Made by a program: the position numbers and the translations under genes
Shown here: positions 30,835-42,637 of the stretch, one piece after another
How positions within the stretch are numbered: position 1 is the stretch's first letter
Layout of the letters: the number at the start of each line of letters is the position of its first letter
NCBI GenBank assembly: GCA_002863155.1
Contig: PKED01000030.1
Span: forward strand, 1 to 64,000
DNA length: 64,000 nt
Direction of reading: 5' to 3'
Source: Sphingomonadaceae bacterium
GTDB lineage: Bacteria > Pseudomonadota > Alphaproteobacteria > Sphingomonadales > Sphingomonadaceae
The notes under the pieces: generated by a model
The model's database searches: none
Seen by the model: the letters and a program-made list of their open reading frames with translations, nothing else
Told to the model about the DNA's origin: nothing

Positions 30835-31287
30835 TCAGCCGAACGGCAGCAACGCCTCGTAATCGGCGCCCGGGGTTGCGCCCGAAGGACACACGCCGTG
30901 GCGAAGCAGAAACGCATGTCGGACAATTTCGCCCTGCTGCTCGATGCCATAGCGCGTGAACGGGCGGCCGGGTTCGATGGTGTAGCCATAACGGCAGAAG
31001 GGATGGCGCCGGAGCGGCAGGAACAAGCCGTTCTGATGCTGCCACACATGCACCAATTCGTGGATCAGCAGCCCTTGAGCCGATAGCGGTTCGCCCGAGA
31101 AATCGTCGCTGTAACGCGTGCCGAGTGGGTGGAAATGAATGTTGCCAAGCGGCGCCATGACGGTGTCGCGCGGCTGGAAAAACGCCCATTTCCGCCGCAC
31201 GATACGCGGCTGGCCGTAATCGATCGCATTGCCGAAAACCGCAAAGGCGATCGCGACTTCGCCGGATGTCAGCGGGCGTTCGCTCAA
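30835..31287 (-). CDS. Small HExxH-motif protein ('vgr-related'/DUF4157-like putative metallopeptidase)
   Basis: LLIHELVHVWQHQNG motif; probable TTG start overlapping the stop of the upstream PCuAC gene. Confidence 0.6.
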   Translation of the reverse strand: MSERPLTSGEVAIAFAVFGNAIDYGQPRIVRRKWAFFQPRDTVMAPLGNIHFHPLGTRYSDDFSGEPLSAQGLLIHELVHVWQHQNGLFLPLRRHPFCRYGYTIEPGRPFTRYGIEQQGEIVRHAFLLRHGVCPSGATPGADYEALLPFG

Positions 31288-31727
31288 GAAGCTGGCGCGG
31301 GGTCGCCCGCCGCAATCGCCGGCGCCTGAACGGTGATCCGGGCATTGTTCGAGAAGGTGAACAGCAGCTTCATGGTCGACCCCGGTTTCACCCGCTGGTT
31401 GATGTCGAACAGCATCACGTGCTTGCCGCCCGGTGCGAAGACCAGTTCGGCGCGCGCGGGAACGGGCACGTCGCGGATCGGCGCCATCGAGGACATCACG
31501 CCGCTCGTCATGCTTTCGTGCAGCTCGCTGCGGATCACCACCGGCGAGGTGACGCTGATCAGCTTCGTCGCCTCGGTCGCGCCGTGGACGGTGAAATAGG
31601 CGACGCCGGGACGGCCCGCGACGGCGGGCAGGCGGACATAGGCACCGTCGACCGTCAGCTCGGGCGGCTGGGTGCAGCCGGCCAGCGCTGCGGCGGCGGC
31701 GGGGATCAGAAGAGCGGGCAAGCGCAT
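31284..31727 (-). CDS. PCu(A)C copper chaperone
   Basis: YVRLPAVAGRPGVAYFTVHG, ELHESMTSGVMSSMAPI, GGKHVMLFDI. Confidence 0.9.
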   Translation of the reverse strand: MRLPALLIPAAAAALAGCTQPPELTVDGAYVRLPAVAGRPGVAYFTVHGATEATKLISVTSPVVIRSELHESMTSGVMSSMAPIRDVPVPARAELVFAPGGKHVMLFDINQRVKPGSTMKLLFTFSNNARITVQAPAIAAGDPAPAS

Positions 31728-31784
31728 CGTTGGGGTTTTCCGCAAAGGAGGAATTTGACTGTGCCATTCTAGAAACCGCGCAAT

Positions 31785-31812
31785 CTTGCGGCAAGCAAAA
31801 GCCCCCCTATAT
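31785..31812 (+). promoter_or_regulatory. RpoH (sigma-32) heat-shock promoter for dnaK
   Basis: CTTG-N17-CCTATAT, matching the alphaproteobacterial RpoH consensus CTTG-N17/18-CYTATNT, upstream of dnaK. Confidence 0.8.
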
Positions 31813-31895
31813 CGCGGACATTGGCATGGGGTTGGCGACATGCGGCCCTGTGACGGGGTTAACATTCATCTTTTGACGGGGGCCTACGGAGGACC

Positions 31896-33824
<1,929 letters not shown>

Positions 33825-33831
33825 TCGAACA

Positions 33832-33863
33832 TGGCCGGCGCGTCCCCGCGCGCCGGCCATTTT
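33832..33863 (+). terminator. Hairpin downstream of dnaK
   Basis: TGGCCGGCGCG / CGCGCCGGCCA stem then TTTT. Confidence 0.65.
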
Positions 33864-33878
33864 GCGGGTGGGTGCGCC

Positions 33879-34073
33879 ATGGCCGACGACATGATTCCGG
33901 AAGATGTCGCCTCCGGGCTCGGCACCGGATCGGCGCGGGCGGCCTTTGACGCGCTCGCACCGGCGCATCGCCGCGAATATCTGACCTGGATCAACGAAGC
34001 CAAGCGCGCCGAAACGCGCGCGCGCCGGATCGCGCAAACCGCCGAACGCCTCGGCGGTGCCAAGGATCATTGA
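33879..34073 (+). CDS. YdeI/OmpD-associated (OmdA)-type small protein
   Basis: AAFDALAPAHRREYLTWINEAKRAETRARRIAQTAERLGG. Confidence 0.7.
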   Translation: MADDMIPEDVASGLGTGSARAAFDALAPAHRREYLTWINEAKRAETRARRIAQTAERLGGAKDH

Positions 34074-35185
34074 TGACCACGCAAGTCGACTATTACGAAC
34101 TGCTCGAATGCGAGCGCGGCGCGGACGATGCGACGCTCAAATCCTCGTATCGCAAGCTCGCGATGCGCTGGCATCCTGATCGCAATCCTGGCGACGACGT
34201 GGCCGAAGCCAAGTTCAAGGCGATCAACGAAGCCTATGACTGTCTGAAAGACCCGCAGAAGCGCGCGGCCTATGACCGGTTCGGCCACGCCGCGTTCCAG
34301 CAGGGCGGCGGCGCAGGCCCGCAGGATTTCAGCGGCTTCAGCGATATCTTCGAGAATATCTTCGGCGAATTCATGGGCGGGCGCGGCGGCGGGCGTCCGT
34401 CCGCGCAGCGGGGTGCCGATCTGCGTTACGACATGGAGATCACGCTCGAGGATGCCTTTCATGGCCTCGCGCGCGAGATCACCGTCGACGTGTCCGGGGC
34501 GTGCGACCCCTGCGGCGGCTCGGGCGCGCGGCCCGGCACCGGCGCGCAAGGCTGCAAAACCTGTGGCGGCATCGGCAAGGTCCGGGCGCAACAGGGCTTT
34601 TTCGTCGTCGAGCGAACCTGCCCCACTTGTCATGGCATGGGGCAGGTGATTGCTGATCCTTGCCCCAATTGCCGCGGCGAGGGGCGCGTCGACAAGACCA
34701 AGACGCTCACCGTGAACATCCCGCCCGGGGTCGACGAAGGCACGCGTGTGCGCCTGACCGGTGAAGGCGAGGCGGGGATGCGCGGCGCCCCGCCCGGCGA
34801 CCTTTATATTTTCCTCCACATCGCCCGGCATTCGATTTTCGAGCGCGAGGGGACGACGCTTTATGCGCGCACGCCGATCAGCTTCACGACCGCGTCGCTT
34901 GGCGGAACGGTGACGATCCCGGGCTTTGACGGCGAGCGCCACGAGATACGGATCGCGCCCGGCATGCAGTCGGGCCGCGAGCTGCGGCAGCGCGGCGCCG
35001 GCATGCCCGTGCTGCAGGGTCGTGGCCGCGGCGACCTGGTCGTCCGGATCGAAGTCGAGACGCCGACGAGACTGACCGCGAAGCAGCGAGAACTTCTCGA
35101 AGCGTTTCGCGCGACCGAGACAGGGCACGAATGTCCGCAGACCAGCGGCTTCTTCCAGAAGGTGAAATCGGCGCTGGGCGGCTGA
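34073..35185 (+). CDS. dnaJ: Chaperone DnaJ
   Basis: DYYELLECERGADDATLKSSYRKLAMRWHPDRNPGD J-domain, four CxxCxGxG-type repeats. Confidence 0.95.
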   Translation: MTTQVDYYELLECERGADDATLKSSYRKLAMRWHPDRNPGDDVAEAKFKAINEAYDCLKDPQKRAAYDRFGHAAFQQGGGAGPQDFSGFSDIFENIFGEFMGGRGGGRPSAQRGADLRYDMEITLEDAFHGLAREITVDVSGACDPCGGSGARPGTGAQGCKTCGGIGKVRAQQGFFVVERTCPTCHGMGQVIADPCPNCRGEGRVDKTKTLTVNIPPGVDEGTRVRLTGEGEAGMRGAPPGDLYIFLHIARHSIFEREGTTLYARTPISFTTASLGGTVTIPGFDGERHEIRIAPGMQSGRELRQRGAGMPVLQGRGRGDLVVRIEVETPTRLTAKQRELLEAFRATETGHECPQTSGFFQKVKSALGG

Positions 35186-35212
35186 TGCGGGGCCGAGGCG
35201 CTCACGCGCAAC

Positions 35213-35239
35213 CCGCCCCTTGCGTTCAGGAAGGGGCGG
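35213..35239 (+). terminator. Hairpin downstream of dnaJ
   Basis: CCGCCCCTT / AAGGGGCGG stem, no strong T tract. Confidence 0.4.
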
Positions 35240-35252
35240 ACCGGCGAGTGGA

Positions 35253-35333
35253 CTAGAGGGTGAAGACCCCTGCCACCAGCACAAGCGCCGCAAGGGTCAG
35301 CGAAAGGCTGCCCACGGCATCGACATAGCGCAT
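35253..35333 (-). CDS. Possible 26-aa hydrophobic micropeptide MRYVDAVGSLSLTLAALVLVAGVFTL
   Basis: Intact short ORF with a single transmembrane-like stretch. Confidence 0.35.
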   Translation of the reverse strand: MRYVDAVGSLSLTLAALVLVAGVFTL

Positions 35334-35465
35334 GATGGTTCTCCATAACCGGATTGTTCCGGCACCGCATCATTTGTGTTTTATTGCGCCGGTTTGCAAT
35401 TTTGTTACGCGAAATCGCACATGCGTTTGGTGCAACGGCATTGTTGTGTTCGTTAACCAGTATTC

Positions 35466-36638
35466 TTGAGCCAAAATCAGACTGTTTCGCGCAAGTTCCG
35501 ACCCTTGGGGTTCGAGTGCTACGGGGAAGATCTGGTGGATTTCAGCAATCGAGACGACCGAAACGACGATTCGCTGGTCGCAGGCGACTGGCGGCGTCCC
35601 GGCACGGGGGGAGCGCCTTCGCCGCTGCGTCCGGCGCAGCGCAGCGGGATCGGCCCGGCCACCCTGCACTTGGGCGCGCGCCGCGCATCGCTTGCGCAGG
35701 AACGCAGCCGTGCCCGCGAAATCGTATCGGTCGCAAAGGAACGCATCTTCTCTACGTTCGACGACGTCCGCTTCGGTCGCAAGATCAACGTCGAGACGCT
35801 TTGGCCGCTGGTCAGCAGCATCACGGCGTCCGTCGAGCGGCATTCGGGCGCGATCATGGGGGTGACCCGGATCAAGGAACGCCACGAATACACGTACATG
35901 CATTCGGTCGCGGTTTGCGGGCTGATGATCAACCTGGCCCGGCACATGAAGCTCGACCCGACGCTGCATCATGCAATCGGCATGGCGGGCCTGCTCCACG
36001 ATATCGGGAAGGCCCGTGTACCGCCGAGCCTGCTCGACAAGCCCGGCGCGCTCACGCCCGACGAAATGGCGGTGATGCACAAGCATTGCGAATTCGGGCA
36101 CGACATGCTGGTCAACAATGACGAGAAGCTGCCCGACATCGTCCTCGACGTGGTACTGCACCATCATGAAAGACTCGACGGGTCGGGCTATCCCGACGCG
36201 AAAGCGGGCAGCAACGTGTCGCAATATGCGCGCATGACGGCGATATGCGATACCTATGACGCCTTGACCTCCGATCGCCCCTACAAGGAAGCATGGTCGC
36301 CGGCCGAAGCGATCGAATGGATGGTCGAACAGACCAACCTGCTGGATCAGGAAATTCTCAGCGTCTTTTCGGGGATGATCGGGATTTTTCCGGTTGGCTC
36401 GATGGTCCGGCTGCAAAGCAATCGCCTCGCGGTCGTCCTCGACGATCCCGAGGCCGATCCCGCGACACCGCCGGTTTGCCCCTTTTTCTGCATCATGACC
36501 AAGCAGTCCCTGCCATGGCGCGTCTCGCCGCCCGGCGTGGATCCGATCATCGGCGTCGAATCGCCCGCGCGCTGGCGGTTGGCGAACTGGCCGGACATGC
36601 GCAAGGGGATCCTCGCACAGTTTCCGGGCGGGGTCTGA
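35466..36638 (+). CDS. HD-GYP domain protein (putative c-di-GMP phosphodiesterase)
   Basis: GLLHDIGKARVP and HHHERLDGSGYPDA motifs; start codon uncertain (TTG). Confidence 0.9.
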   Translation: MSQNQTVSRKFRPLGFECYGEDLVDFSNRDDRNDDSLVAGDWRRPGTGGAPSPLRPAQRSGIGPATLHLGARRASLAQERSRAREIVSVAKERIFSTFDDVRFGRKINVETLWPLVSSITASVERHSGAIMGVTRIKERHEYTYMHSVAVCGLMINLARHMKLDPTLHHAIGMAGLLHDIGKARVPPSLLDKPGALTPDEMAVMHKHCEFGHDMLVNNDEKLPDIVLDVVLHHHERLDGSGYPDAKAGSNVSQYARMTAICDTYDALTSDRPYKEAWSPAEAIEWMVEQTNLLDQEILSVFSGMIGIFPVGSMVRLQSNRLAVVLDDPEADPATPPVCPFFCIMTKQSLPWRVSPPGVDPIIGVESPARWRLANWPDMRKGILAQFPGGV

Positions 36639-36662
36639 TCTGTCGGCGGCCGCGCCGCAGCG

Positions 36663-37982
36663 TCAGGCGTCGGGCCCGAACACCCGGTCGAAAATCGCAT
36701 CGATGTACCGATAATGGTAGCCGAGATCGAATTTCTCATCGATCTCGCTTTCGCTAAGCGCCGCCGTCACTTCCGGATCGGCGTGCAGCAGATCGCGTAG
36801 CGACAGCGCGCCGTCCGACTCCCATACCTTCATCGCATTGCGCTGGACGATCGCGTAGCTGGCCTCGCGGCTCAGCCCTGCCTGCGTGAGCGCGAGCAGC
36901 ACCCGCTGCGAATGGACAAGGCCACCCATCCGGTCGAGGTTGCGTTGCATCCGCGCGGGATAGACGAGCAGCTTGTCGATCACGCCGGTCAATCGCGCGA
37001 GCGCGAAGTCGAGCGTGATCGTCGCATCGGGCCCGACATAGCGTTCGACCGACGAATGGCTGATGTCGCGTTCATGCCACAGCGCGACATTTTCGAGCGC
37101 CGGTGTCACGTAACCGCGCACCATCCGGGCAAGCCCGGTCAGGTTTTCGGTCAGGACCGGATTGCGCTTGTGCGGCATGGCCGACGAGCCCTTTTGCCCG
37201 GGCGAGAAATATTCCTCGGCCTCAAGCACTTCGGTACGCTGTAGATGGCGAATTTCGACGGCGAGCCGCTCGATCGACGATGCGATCACGCCAAGTGTCG
37301 CAAAGAACATCGCGTGCCGGTCGCGCGGGATGACCTGAGTCGATATCGGCTCGACGGCCAGGCCGAGCTTGGCAGCGACATGTGCTTCCACGCGCGGATC
37401 GATATTGGCGAATGTGCCGACCGCGCCCGAAATCGCGCAGGTGGCGATGTCGGCGCGCGCCGCCACCAGTCGATCGCGGTTGCGCGCGAATTCGGCATGC
37501 GCCTGCGCAAGCTTCAACCCGAAGGTAACCGGCTCGGCATGGATGCCGTGGCTGCGACCAATGGTCGGCGTCAGCCTGTGCTCGACCGCGCGGCGCTTGA
37601 GCACGGTGAGCAAGGCGTCGATGTCCGCGATCAGCAGATCGGCGGCGCGGGCGAGCTGGACCGCGAGGCAGGTGTCGAGCATGTCGGACGAGGTCATGCC
37701 CTGGTGCATGAAACGCGCCTCGTCGCCGACCTGCTCCGCAACCCAGGTAAGGAAAGCGATGACGTCGTGCTTGGTCACGGCCTCAATCGCGTCGATGGCG
37801 GCGACGTCGATCACGGGCCTGGTTTCCCACCAGCGCCACAGCGCGGTCGCCGCCGATTGCGGCACCACGCCGAGCTGGGCGAGCGCATCGGTCGCATGGG
37901 CCTCGATCTCGAACCATATCGCGAAGCGTGCTTCGGGCGACCAGATCGCCGTCATTTCGGCGCGGGCATAACGGGGGACCAT
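36663..37982 (-). CDS. purB: Adenylosuccinate lyase
   Basis: GMTSSDMLDT, GQKGSSAMPHKRNPVLTENLTGLAR, HERDISHSSVER. Confidence 0.96.
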   Translation of the reverse strand: MVPRYARAEMTAIWSPEARFAIWFEIEAHATDALAQLGVVPQSAATALWRWWETRPVIDVAAIDAIEAVTKHDVIAFLTWVAEQVGDEARFMHQGMTSSDMLDTCLAVQLARAADLLIADIDALLTVLKRRAVEHRLTPTIGRSHGIHAEPVTFGLKLAQAHAEFARNRDRLVAARADIATCAISGAVGTFANIDPRVEAHVAAKLGLAVEPISTQVIPRDRHAMFFATLGVIASSIERLAVEIRHLQRTEVLEAEEYFSPGQKGSSAMPHKRNPVLTENLTGLARMVRGYVTPALENVALWHERDISHSSVERYVGPDATITLDFALARLTGVIDKLLVYPARMQRNLDRMGGLVHSQRVLLALTQAGLSREASYAIVQRNAMKVWESDGALSLRDLLHADPEVTAALSESEIDEKFDLGYHYRYIDAIFDRVFGPDA

Positions 37983-38186
37983 GGGGCAGTTCCTTGGGTT
38001 CGGCGATCGGCTTGTCGCAGACTTGGCGCGGAGTCGGGATGGCCCGTCCCCTAGCAAAGACGAACTGCACCGGCAAAACCTGGTGCAAGGGCGACCAAAA
38101 ATGCTTTCAGTCGTTGGCTTTGGTGGAAGGTTGCCTTGAAGGCAGCGCTTCCTGAACCGTCGCTATCAAGTGATTGGAGAGAAACG

Positions 38187-38630
38187 ATGATCAGATACGC
38201 AATTCTTGCGGGGGCCATGCTGGCTGCCGCTCCCGCCATGGCGCAGGACGCGCCCGCTGCGCCGCAACAGGCCAACCCCGCGCCGACGACGCCTGCACCG
38301 GCGCCTGAACCGGCCATGCCTGCGCCAGCAGATCAGGCGGCCCCGGTCGCGCAGCCGGCACCGGCGGCACCGCAATCGACCGCCGACAAGGTGGCCCAAG
38401 TCGTCGAGGCGCAGTTCCCGAATTATGATGCCGACGCGAACGGGTCGCTCAACAAGGCCGAGTTCGGCACCTGGATGGCGTCGCTTCGCGCCAACGATCC
38501 GGCCGCCAAGCCGGGGAGCGCCGAGCTGAAGAAATGGACGGAGCAAGCGTTCGCGCAGACCGACACCGACAAGAGCAAGTCGGTGACCAAGGCCGAGCTC
38601 GAAGCGTTTCTCGTGAAGGGCCAGGGTTGA
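38187..38630 (+). CDS. Exported EF-hand protein with Pro/Ala-rich linker
   Basis: DADANGSLNKAEF and DTDKSKSVTKAEL EF-hand loops; signal peptide. Confidence 0.85.
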   Translation: MIRYAILAGAMLAAAPAMAQDAPAAPQQANPAPTTPAPAPEPAMPAPADQAAPVAQPAPAAPQSTADKVAQVVEAQFPNYDADANGSLNKAEFGTWMASLRANDPAAKPGSAELKKWTEQAFAQTDTDKSKSVTKAELEAFLVKGQG

Positions 38631-38655
38631 TCGGCCATTAGCAGATAGGGACGGG

Positions 38656-38684
38656 GCCGGTCGTGATCGACCGGTCCTTTTTTG
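38656..38684 (+). terminator. Rho-independent terminator
   Basis: GGCCGGTCG / CGACCGGTCC stem followed by a T7 run. Confidence 0.85.
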
Positions 38685-38693
38685 TCGAGGGGA

Positions 38694-39404
38694 TCAGATC
38701 AGTCCCTGCGCGCGCAGGCTCACATGCCCCTGCGCACCCACGATGATATGGTCGTGGACGGCGATCCCCGGCGCTTTCAAGGCCGCAGCGATCGCGCGCG
38801 TCAGTTCGATATCGGCTCGGCTCGGCGACGGATCGCCGCCCGGGTGATTGTGCACGATGATGATCGCGGCCGAGCCTAGGTCCATCGCGCGTTTCAGCAC
38901 CTGGCGAACATGGACCGCCGCCTCGTCGATCGTCCCCTCGGCGATCAATTCGTCGCGGATCAGCATGTTGCGGGTGTTGAGGTGAAGGATGCGCACCCGC
39001 TCGACCGCATAATGGGCCATGTCGGCGCGCAGATAATCGAGCAGTGCCTGCCAGTTGGCGAGCACGGGGCGCGCGGCGACATCCTCGCGCAGCATCCGCA
39101 GCGCCGCCGCCTGGACGATCTTGATCGCCGCGACGCTTGTCTCCCCCATGCCCTTCACCCGCATCAGATCGTCCGGGGGTGCCGCCATCAGCCCGCCGAT
39201 CCCGCCGAATTCGGCCAGCAGCGCCTTGGCGAGCGGCTTGGTGTCGCGGCGTGGGATGGCGAGCGCGAGCAGATATTCGACAAGCTCGTAATCATGCATC
39301 CCGTCACCGCCATGCGTCACCAGCCGCTGGCGCAGCCGGGCGCGATGGCCGTGATGGCCGGGGGCCGGATCGTCAGCCCCGTTCCGATCGGCGGGAACAC
39401 TCAT
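38694..39404 (-). CDS. radC: RadC/JAB-domain protein
   Basis: HNHPGGDPSPSRADIELTRAI JAB motif; KGMGETSVAAIK. Confidence 0.92.
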   Translation of the reverse strand: MSVPADRNGADDPAPGHHGHRARLRQRLVTHGGDGMHDYELVEYLLALAIPRRDTKPLAKALLAEFGGIGGLMAAPPDDLMRVKGMGETSVAAIKIVQAAALRMLREDVAARPVLANWQALLDYLRADMAHYAVERVRILHLNTRNMLIRDELIAEGTIDEAAVHVRQVLKRAMDLGSAAIIIVHNHPGGDPSPSRADIELTRAIAAALKAPGIAVHDHIIVGAQGHVSLRAQGLI

Positions 39405-39499
39405 GCCTGTCGGGAATTAAGACGTGTTGGGCAGGGTGGCAATTGCGCGCTGGCCGGGGTGGCCTATGCTGGCAGTGCCTAATTGGGCTGGGAGCGCGC

Positions 39500-42400
39500 G
39501 TGACTGAAACGACCGGGGAGGAAGAGCGCCGGGACCGTGTGGCACGCCGCCGAATGCGGTGGATCGCCGCGCCGTTGACCGCGATAGCCGTCATTGGCGC
39601 CGGAATCTGGATCGAGCGCCGACCGATCGCGACCGGCTTCGTCGATCGCGAACTTGCCCGGCGCGGTGTGCCTGCGCGATATACGATCGCCGATCTGGGC
39701 TTTCGTACCCAGCGCCTGACCAATGTCGTGATCGGCGATCCAACGCGGCCCGATCTGGTCGCTGACTGGGTCGAACTGACCACCGATGTAAGCCTTTCGG
39801 GTGCACGGGTATCGGCGATCCGCGCAGGCCAAGTGCGGCTGCGCGGGCGCGTCATCGACGGCAAGCTCGCGCTCGGCGCGATCGACCGTCTGCTGCCTCC
39901 CGATCAGGGCAAGCCGTTCGCGCTGCCGAGTCTTTGGCTCGATGTCGCCGATGCCCGGCTCCGCCTCGACACGCCGATCGGCGTCGTCGGCGCCAAGCTG
40001 ACCGGGCAGGGGCAGCTGACCAATGGCTTTGCGGGTGCGCTGGCGCTCGTCGGGGAGCGGTTCGATAGCGGCGCCTGCCACGCCGAGCGGGTCGCGGCGG
40101 CGCTTCAACTGCGCATCACCGATCGCCAACCGATTTTGAAGGGACCGTTGCGCGCGGCCGGGGTCGAGTGCGAAACGGTGGCGGCCTCGAACGTCGCCGC
40201 CGATGTCGACCTGCGGCTCGATGCCCGGCTCGACCGGTGGCGCGGGCGCGCGGGCGTCATGCTTGCAACGCTGCGTAGCGCGCCGGGCCAGGTGTCGGCA
40301 GTCACCGGCACGGTCGATTTCGACGGTGGGCTTCGGCGCACCGCCGGGTCGGTCGATCTGGTGTCCGGCGCGATCGATTCGCCCCGTGCGCGTGCGAGCT
40401 CGCTCGGCCTGAGTGGGCGGTACCATATCGGTCGTGACGGCGCCGGTTTCGACGGGCAGGCGTCGGTCCAGCAGGCGTCGCTCGGGCCAGCATGGCGCGC
40501 GGCGATCGACCGGATCGGCAGCACGGGCGCGGGAACGCCGGTCGGCCCGCTGATGGCGAAGATCGGGCAGGCGGGCGGCGCGGCCGCGCGTTCCTTCGGC
40601 GGATCGGCCGACCTTCGCGTGGCGCCGGGGCCCAATGGTTATGAAGTGACGCTCGGGCGCGCCGATATCATGAGCCGCAGCGGCGCGCATGCGACGTTGA
40701 GCGGCGGGCAGGGGATCAGCGTGGACGCGCGCGGCATGCGCGTCGACGGCCTGCTCGCGCTGACCGGCGGCGGGCTGCCCGAAGCGGCGCTCCAGCTGCG
40801 GCAGTCAAGTGCCGGCGCACCGATCCGCGGCAGCGGCTTCGTGCGACCCTATGCGGCGGGCGGCGCGCAACTTGCGCTGGGTGATCTGGACTTCACCGCC
40901 GCCCGCGGCGCGACCCGGATCACGACTCGCGCTGTGCTGAGCGGTCCGGTCGCGGACGGGCGGATCGAGCGCGCCGCAGCGCCGATCGCCGCTTATTGGA
41001 ACGGCCAGAGCCTGCGCCTCAATCCCGGCTGCACGCCGCTCACGTTCGAACGGCTGCGGGTCGCCAGCCTCGCGCTCGGCGAGACGCGGGTGCGGGTTTG
41101 TGCGGAAGGGGACACGCTGCTCCGCGTCGACGGTAACCGGCTTTCGGGCGCGGCACGGCTGAGCGAGCATCGTTTCGTCGGCAAACTGGGCGATACGCCG
41201 TTCACGCTGGCGATCCAGTCGGCGCGCTATGGCTTTTTGGACAATCGCTTTGGTGCAAACGGGGTCGCCGCGCGGCTGGGCGACGGTGATCACATCACCC
41301 GCCTCGATCTGGCGACGCTGGACGGTCGGATTGCCAAAGGCGGCGCGGTCGGTGCCTTTGCCGGCGCCGATGGGCGGATCGCGCAGGTGCCCCTGCTGCT
41401 CAGCGACGGTCGCGGCGACTGGCGGTTCGATGGCGACAAGCTGACGCTCGGCGGCGCGCTGATGGTGGCCGATGCCGATCCCGAGCCCCGCTTTTATCCG
41501 CTGTCGAGCCGCGACGTCGCGCTGACGCTTGCCGATAATCGCATCGTCGCGACCGGCACGCTGACGCCGCCCGCCAGCGACCTGATCGTCGCCAAGGCCG
41601 CGATCGCGCATGATCTGGGTCGCGGTGTCGGCAGCGCCGATCTGGCCGTGCCGGGCATCGCCTTTTCCGAAGCGTTCCAGCCCAACAAGCTGACCCGGTT
41701 CACCTATGGCGTCATCGCCGGGGTCCAGGGCTTGGTGAGCGGCGACGGGCGTATCGACTGGAATCCCAAGGCGGTGACCAGCAGCGGCACGTTCCGCACG
41801 GCGGGGGCCAATCTGGAGGCGGCCTTCGGCCCGATAGAGGGGCTGACGAGCGAGATCCATTTCACGGACCTGCTCAATCTCGTGAGTGCGCCCGGGCAGG
41901 AGGTCGCGCTGGCCCGCGTCAATCCGGGCGTCGCGGTCGAAGGCGGCGTCATCCGGTATCAGACGCTCGCCGACCAGCGCGTGCGGATCGAGGGTGGGCG
42001 CTGGCCCTTCGCGGGCGGCATGCTGATCCTCGACCCGGCCGAGCTCGATCTCGCCACCGACCGCGAAAGGCGGCTGACCTTCCGGCTGGAAGGGGTCGAT
42101 GCCGCACAGTTCCTCCAGCAGCTCGATTTCAAGAATCTGAACGCCACCGGCACGTTTGACGGGGTACTGCCGATGATCTTCGACGCCAAGGGCGGTCGGA
42201 TCGAAGGCGGCGAGCTCAATGTCCGGCCCGGCGGCGGGACCATCGCCTATGTCGGCGAAGTCAGTCAGGAAAATCTCGGTTTCTGGGGCAATACGGCGTT
42301 CCAGGCGCTCAAATCGCTGCGCTACCGCAACCTGACGATCGCGATGAACGGATCGCTTGCGGGCGAGATGATCACCGAGGTGCGATTCGCCGGGCTCAGC

Positions 42401-42637
42401 CAGGGCGATGGGGCCAAGCGCAATTTCCTGGTCCGCCGCCTTCAGCAACTGCCCTTCGTGTTCAACGTGCGCATCAAGGCGCCGTTCCGGCAGCTGTTCG
42501 ACCTTGCCGACCCGGGCGGTTATGCCAAACGGGTCTTGTCACAGAGCATCGTTGCGCCGAACACGGGTTCGACCGTCGGCGCGACACCCGTTCAGCCGCG
42601 CGCAAGCGAGACTGTGCCAGAGGGAGAGCCGAAATGA
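39500..42637 (+). CDS. YdbH-family (AsmA-like) large envelope protein
   Basis: C-terminal GVLPMIFDAKGGRIEGGELNVRPGGGTIAYVG; followed by YnbE- and YdbL-like genes. Confidence 0.85.
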   Translation: MTETTGEEERRDRVARRRMRWIAAPLTAIAVIGAGIWIERRPIATGFVDRELARRGVPARYTIADLGFRTQRLTNVVIGDPTRPDLVADWVELTTDVSLSGARVSAIRAGQVRLRGRVIDGKLALGAIDRLLPPDQGKPFALPSLWLDVADARLRLDTPIGVVGAKLTGQGQLTNGFAGALALVGERFDSGACHAERVAAALQLRITDRQPILKGPLRAAGVECETVAASNVAADVDLRLDARLDRWRGRAGVMLATLRSAPGQVSAVTGTVDFDGGLRRTAGSVDLVSGAIDSPRARASSLGLSGRYHIGRDGAGFDGQASVQQASLGPAWRAAIDRIGSTGAGTPVGPLMAKIGQAGGAAARSFGGSADLRVAPGPNGYEVTLGRADIMSRSGAHATLSGGQGISVDARGMRVDGLLALTGGGLPEAALQLRQSSAGAPIRGSGFVRPYAAGGAQLALGDLDFTAARGATRITTRAVLSGPVADGRIERAAAPIAAYWNGQSLRLNPGCTPLTFERLRVASLALGETRVRVCAEGDTLLRVDGNRLSGAARLSEHRFVGKLGDTPFTLAIQSARYGFLDNRFGANGVAARLGDGDHITRLDLATLDGRIAKGGAVGAFAGADGRIAQVPLLLSDGRGDWRFDGDKLTLGGALMVADADPEPRFYPLSSRDVALTLADNRIVATGTLTPPASDLIVAKAAIAHDLGRGVGSADLAVPGIAFSEAFQPNKLTRFTYGVIAGVQGLVSGDGRIDWNPKAVTSSGTFRTAGANLEAAFGPIEGLTSEIHFTDLLNLVSAPGQEVALARVNPGVAVEGGVIRYQTLADQRVRIEGGRWPFAGGMLILDPAELDLATDRERRLTFRLEGVDAAQFLQQLDFKNLNATGTFDGVLPMIFDAKGGRIEGGELNVRPGGGTIAYVGEVSQENLGFWGNTAFQALKSLRYRNLTIAMNGSLAGEMITEVRFAGLSQGDGAKRNFLVRRLQQLPFVFNVRIKAPFRQLFDLADPGGYAKRVLSQSIVAPNTGSTVGATPVQPRASETVPEGEPK

